A program made the translations under genes and the position numbers. This document shows, one piece after another, positions 5,623-7,984 of a DNA stretch of 7,984 bases. This stretch comes from Candidatus Woesearchaeota archaeon (GTDB lineage: Archaea; Nanobdellota; Nanobdellia; Woesearchaeales; WAPY01). Numbering within the stretch: position 1 is the stretch's first letter; every line of letters starts with the position of its first letter. The stretch lies in NCBI GenBank assembly GCA_015520525.1, contig WAPY01000086.1, forward strand, positions 1 through 7,984, in the 5' to 3' direction. The notes below the pieces were generated by a model. It was not told the origin of the DNA and searched no databases. It saw nothing but the letters and a program-made list of their open reading frames with translations.

Positions 5623-5946
5623 ATGACAGAATTCACGAAGGAGCAGGAAGAAAAGATAAACAGACTTCAACTATTGGAACAAAGCAGGCAGACAATAAAT
5701 TTGCAGAAGCAAAACTTCCAAATGAAGCTTATGGAGACAGAGTCTGCTTTGAAAGAGATAGAAAAAAGCGATGAGAATTATAGAATTGTAGGAACAATAA
5801 TGGTCAAAAAAGACAAGGAAAGCCTCAGAAAAGAACTTGAAGAAGAAAAAGAGAAGCTCAATCTAAGAATAAAGAACCTTGAAAAACAGGAAGAAACAAT
5901 AAGAAACAGGATGAAGCAAATACAAGAAGAGATCCTAAAAAAGTAG
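5623..5946 (+). CDS. pfdB: prefoldin beta subunit
   Basis: Cytosolic co-chaperone subunit, 107 residues. Four beta subunits join two alpha subunits into a jellyfish-shaped hexamer that holds unfolded proteins and passes them to the group II chaperonin. The layout is the classic one: an N-terminal coiled coil (about 4-47), a short beta-hairpin region with YRIVGTIMVKKDKE (53-66) that forms the hexamer barrel, and a C-terminal coiled coil (about 66-106) including LRIKNLEKQEE. Length is normal for the beta type; alpha subunits have a second hairpin. ATG 5623 is the first in-frame start, 4 bases after rpoP, with only a GA-rich stretch as ribosome binding site, so translation is probably coupled to rpoP. 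The alpha subunit is not in this window. Confidence 0.92.
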   Translation: MTEFTKEQEEKINRLQLLEQSRQTINLQKQNFQMKLMETESALKEIEKSDENYRIVGTIMVKKDKESLRKELEEEKEKLNLRIKNLEKQEETIRNRMKQIQEEILKK

Positions 5947-5976
5947 CAAAAGCAACAAAACAAAAATCAACGACAA

Positions 5977-5984
5977 GAGGCGAT
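5977..5984 (+). promoter_or_regulatory. ribosome binding site of the UPF0147 gene
   Basis: GAGGCGAT differs by one base from the ideal GAGGTGAT and lies 3 bases before ATG 5988. It supports that start codon. Confidence 0.45.
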
Positions 5985-5987
5985 AAC

Positions 5988-6233
5988 ATGAACCCATTCA
6001 TAAAACAAGCAATAGATGAACTGAACGAACTAAATGGGGACCCAACAGTTCCAAAAAATGTCAAGAATAAGATAAAAGAAATAATTGAAACGCTCAAAGA
6101 GGAAAAGGACGAATCAGTCGCAGTCCACAAAGCGCTGAACGAACTTGAGGAAGCATCATCAGACCTCAACATAGAAGCGTACACAAGAACACAACTTTGG
6201 GATGTCGCATCCATACTCGAGAAAGCAGTTTAA
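5988..6233 (+). CDS. UPF0147 family protein (function unknown)
   Basis: An 81-residue helical protein of an archaea-specific uncharacterised family. The family pattern is visible as two similar halves. The first is DPTVPKNVKNKIKE (18-31). The second is SSDLNIEAYTRTQLWDVASILE (57-78), equivalent to the family's SxDPNMPxHTRTxIW ending. There is no signal peptide, membrane helix or metal motif, so a cytosolic role is likely. Its frequent company with ribosomal, polymerase and prefoldin genes hints at a part in translation or protein folding, but no activity can be read from the sequence. It sits 41 bases after prefoldin beta and is probably the last gene of the operon. Its TAA is only 2 bases from the stop of the convergent MscS-like gene. 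Confidence 0.88.
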   Translation: MNPFIKQAIDELNELNGDPTVPKNVKNKIKEIIETLKEEKDESVAVHKALNELEEASSDLNIEAYTRTQLWDVASILEKAV

Positions 6234-6235
6234 TA

Positions 6236-6802
6236 TTAAATCTTAGTTTTCTTCATTCTAACCACATCAGACTTCAAAACTTTATGGTTAGGAATTCTAA
6301 TTAATTCATCATCAGACTTAAGTATTACAGAGAATAAATCAAACTTCAAAACTAAACCCTCAACAGAGCCTATCTTAACATAAACCCCCTTCTTAAGAAT
6401 ACCCCTGCTTCTAACAACAACACCTGAAAGGAAATCAACAGTCAAATCCTTGAGAGAAATAAGGATAGAGATAATAACTATAACGATAACAAGAATAACA
6501 AGCCAAACAATAAATCTGCTGAAGAAAGAGAGAGTGTTCAAAGCAAGAATAATAGAGAAGAGAACAGATAAGAAGTAAAGGGCGAAAGAGAGAGTCTCCT
6601 CAACGAGAACATCATTACCCACAATCAGCTTAACTTTCTCATTCAATTTAACTTTATCGAGGATATACTTTAAAAAAGCAGAGAGGAGCTTGCCAATTAA
6701 AAAACCAAGAGCAATGATAATTAAAGCCAACACATACCTGCTGGCGGTCTTATTAACAACAGAATCCACGCCAACATTCAGCATAGTCTGATTAGCGCTC
6801 AT
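6236..6802 (-). CDS. small MscS-like mechanosensitive channel family membrane protein
   Basis: Membrane protein of 188 residues. A short outer N-terminus with two N-x-T sequons (NQT, NKT) precedes three predicted membrane helices: YVLALIIIALGFLIGKLL (about 23-40), SFALYFLSVLFSIILAL (about 72-88) and FIVWLVILVIVIVIISIL (about 97-114). Then comes DFLSGVVVRSRGILKKGVYVKIGSVEGLV, which matches the pore-end and beta domain of MscS, and DDELIRIPNHKVL, matching the family's conserved IPN motif. It stops soon after, so the C-terminal alpha/beta cage of MscS is missing, and the usual GD in the beta domain reads GV. It probably forms a small ion channel that relieves osmotic pressure, but gating is unproven. 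ATG 6802 is chosen because a TATA box lies about 27 bases upstream, giving a leaderless transcript; a TTG at 6811 is less likely. Confidence 0.8.
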   Translation of the reverse strand: MSANQTMLNVGVDSVVNKTASRYVLALIIIALGFLIGKLLSAFLKYILDKVKLNEKVKLIVGNDVLVEETLSFALYFLSVLFSIILALNTLSFFSRFIVWLVILVIVIVIISILISLKDLTVDFLSGVVVRSRGILKKGVYVKIGSVEGLVLKFDLFSVILKSDDELIRIPNHKVLKSDVVRMKKTKI

Positions 6803-6824
6803 AAGCAACAAAGCACAAGGAACG

Positions 6825-6834
6825 CTTTAAAAAG
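6825..6834 (-). promoter_or_regulatory. promoter of the MscS-like gene
   Basis: The reverse strand reads CTTTTTAAAG, centred about 27 bases upstream of ATG 6802, the leaderless spacing. It shares an 85-base divergent region with the DRG promoter. Confidence 0.55.
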
Positions 6835-6852
6835 ATTTCTACAAAACACACA

Positions 6853-6866
6853 AAAATTTAAAAATA
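6853..6866 (+). promoter_or_regulatory. promoter of the DRG GTPase gene
   Basis: An AAAATTTAAAAATA element is centred about 28 bases upstream of ATG 6888 with no ribosome binding site between, so the transcript is probably leaderless. It lies back to back with the promoter of the divergent MscS-like gene. Confidence 0.55.
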
Positions 6867-6887
6867 AACAAAAAAGAACGAGAATTA

Positions 6888-7984
6888 ATGAACAGAGAAG
6901 AAGAGATAAAAGCTCTTGAAGAAGAGCTAAGGAAAACAAAATACAACAAGAGAACAGAGCATGCAATAGGATTATTAAAAGCAAAACTCGCAAATTTAAG
7001 GGAGAAAGCAGAACTTGAGAGGCAGAAAGCAAAAAGGAAAGGCAAAGGGTTCTCAATAAAAAAAACAGGAGACGCAACAGTAGTCCTAGTTGGATTCCCA
7101 TCAGTTGGAAAATCAACCCTTCTGAATATTTTAACAAACGCAAAATCAAAAATAGGAAGCTACGACTTCACAACAATAAACAGCATACCTGGGATAATGG
7201 ACTATGAAGGAGCAAAGATAAGAATAGTTGACATACCGGGAATTATTGCGCAAGCAGCTTCAGGAAGCGGCAGAGGGAGAGAAGTTCTAAGCGCCGTGAG
7301 AGTGGCAGATTTAATAATAATAGTATCAACACCTGACAATTACAAGAAGATAAGAATAATAATAGACGAACTTGAAAAAGTTGGAATAAGACTGAATAAA
7401 TTAAGAAAGGACATAAAGATAAAAAAGAAACCATTCGGCGGAATAACAATATCATCAACAAAAAAATTGAGCATAGACGAACAAACTCTTAAAGACATAA
7501 TGAGAGAGTTTAAGATAACAAATGCTGATGTGCTAATCAGAGATGACATAACTATTGAGGATTTCATAGACGCAATACAAAACAACATTGTATACATCCC
7601 CGCGCTGTTCATACTCAACAAGATAGACCAAATAAGCGAAGAGAGATTCAAAGAGATAAAAGAAGAGCTTGCAAAAGAAGGCTATAACATATTAGGAATC
7701 TCCGCAGAACAAAAAATCAACATCAACGAATTAAAAAGAGAAATATTCAAAAAACTCAAACTCATGAGGATATACTTAAAAGAGATAAATAAAAAACCCG
7801 ACGACAAACCGATGATACTAAAAGAAGGGAGCACTATAAGAGACCTGTGCATGAAAATACACAAAGACTTCGTCAAGAAATTCAGATTCGGGAGAGTGTG
7901 GGGCTCATCAAAATTTCCGGGAGAAAAAGTAGGAATAAATTACCAATTACACGATAAGGACATAGTCCTGTCTCTTATACACAT
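6888..7984 (+). CDS. drg: DRG-family GTPase with TGS domain (3' end cut by the window)
   Basis: Developmentally-regulated GTP-binding protein, an Obg-superfamily GTPase of archaea and eukaryotes thought to act with ribosomes or translation. At least 365 residues are encoded. The N-terminal helical region has NKRTEHAIGLLKAKLANLRE (20-39), matching the DRG pattern NKATxHHxGxLKAKLAxLR. Next come P-loop GFPSVGKST (69-77), switch I DFTT (93-96) and Walker B/G3 DIPG (115-118), followed by GSGRGREVLSAVRVADLI, as in DRGs. G4 is NKID (244-247). The TGS domain begins near 309 (ILKEGSTIRDLCMKIH) and includes FRFGRVWGSSKFPGEKVG and HDKDIVLSLIH, which in homologues lies within a few residues of the end. 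The stop codon is thus expected just beyond 7984. Start ATG 6888 is supported by a TATA box at leaderless spacing. Confidence 0.95.
   Translation, partial: MNREEEIKALEEELRKTKYNKRTEHAIGLLKAKLANLREKAELERQKAKRKGKGFSIKKTGDATVVLVGFPSVGKSTLLNILTNAKSKIGSYDFTTINSIPGIMDYEGAKIRIVDIPGIIAQAASGSGRGREVLSAVRVADLIIIVSTPDNYKKIRIIIDELEKVGIRLNKLRKDIKIKKKPFGGITISSTKKLSIDEQTLKDIMREFKITNADVLIRDDITIEDFIDAIQNNIVYIPALFILNKIDQISEERFKEIKEELAKEGYNILGISAEQKININELKREIFKKLKLMRIYLKEINKKPDDKPMILKEGSTIRDLCMKIHKDFVKKFRFGRVWGSSKFPGEKVGINYQLHDKDIVLSLIH

Noticed and set aside
5858..6214. Reverse-strand Ser/Phe-rich 118-codon frame opposite prefoldin beta and UPF0147
   Set aside because: It is an antisense shadow of two well-supported genes; the Ser/Phe richness comes from GAA/GAG/AAA codons read in reverse.
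6799..7149. Reverse-strand Leu-rich 116-codon frame opposite the DRG gene
   Set aside because: It is the antisense shadow of a Lys/Glu/Leu-rich coiled coil and P-loop region that is unmistakably DRG on the plus strand.
1..7984. CRISPR arrays, insertion sequences, integrase or attachment sites
   Set aside because: No regularly spaced direct repeats, transposase-like frames or terminal inverted repeats were seen. The tRNA has no duplicated 3' end in the window.

Overview
The window looks like a contiguous piece of an AT-rich archaeal chromosome. The archaeal assignment rests on ribosomal protein L37Ae, RNA polymerase subunit P, prefoldin beta, a UPF0147 protein, a DRG-type GTPase with a TGS domain, an AglB/STT3 oligosaccharyltransferase, TATA-like boxes about 26-28 bases before start codons, and GGTG-type ribosome binding sites. 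A zinc-lid adenylate kinase, a long helical insertion after the first STT3 membrane helix, short intergenic gaps and small single-domain proteins suggest a DPANN-type lineage. That placement is inference from memory of such proteins, not a computed result.

Layout: (1) At 1-1051, the tail of an unidentified gene runs by an ATGA overlap into a small acidic/helical protein gene. That gene appears frameshifted right after its start. An adenylate kinase family gene follows in the same operon. (2) At 1104-1177 is tRNA-Arg(CCU) with its own TATA box, followed by about 294 bases without a recognisable gene but with several TATA-like boxes. (3) At 1472-5169, RNase HII (probably leaderless) overlaps a very large STT3/AglB gene by ATGA. 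(4) At 5244-6233 is an information-processing operon: rpl37ae, rpoP, prefoldin beta, UPF0147. (5) At 6236-6802 on the minus strand is a compact MscS-like membrane protein, convergent with UPF0147. (6) At 6888-7984 is a DRG GTPase, divergent from the MscS-like gene and cut by the window end just before its expected C-terminus.

The most notable feature is the STT3 protein. It carries the usual catalytic motifs (two DxD-type motifs, a TIxE-like TVAE, WWDFG and an MI-type motif) and continues without a stop into a complete-looking FKBP-type peptidyl-prolyl isomerase domain. By the usual STT3 topology that domain would lie outside the cell, next to the glycosylation site. This suggests one polypeptide that couples N-glycosylation of exported proteins to proline-limited folding. 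The genes otherwise form ordinary housekeeping modules: nucleotide metabolism, RNA/DNA hybrid removal, transcription, translation, chaperoning and ribosome-associated GTPase function.
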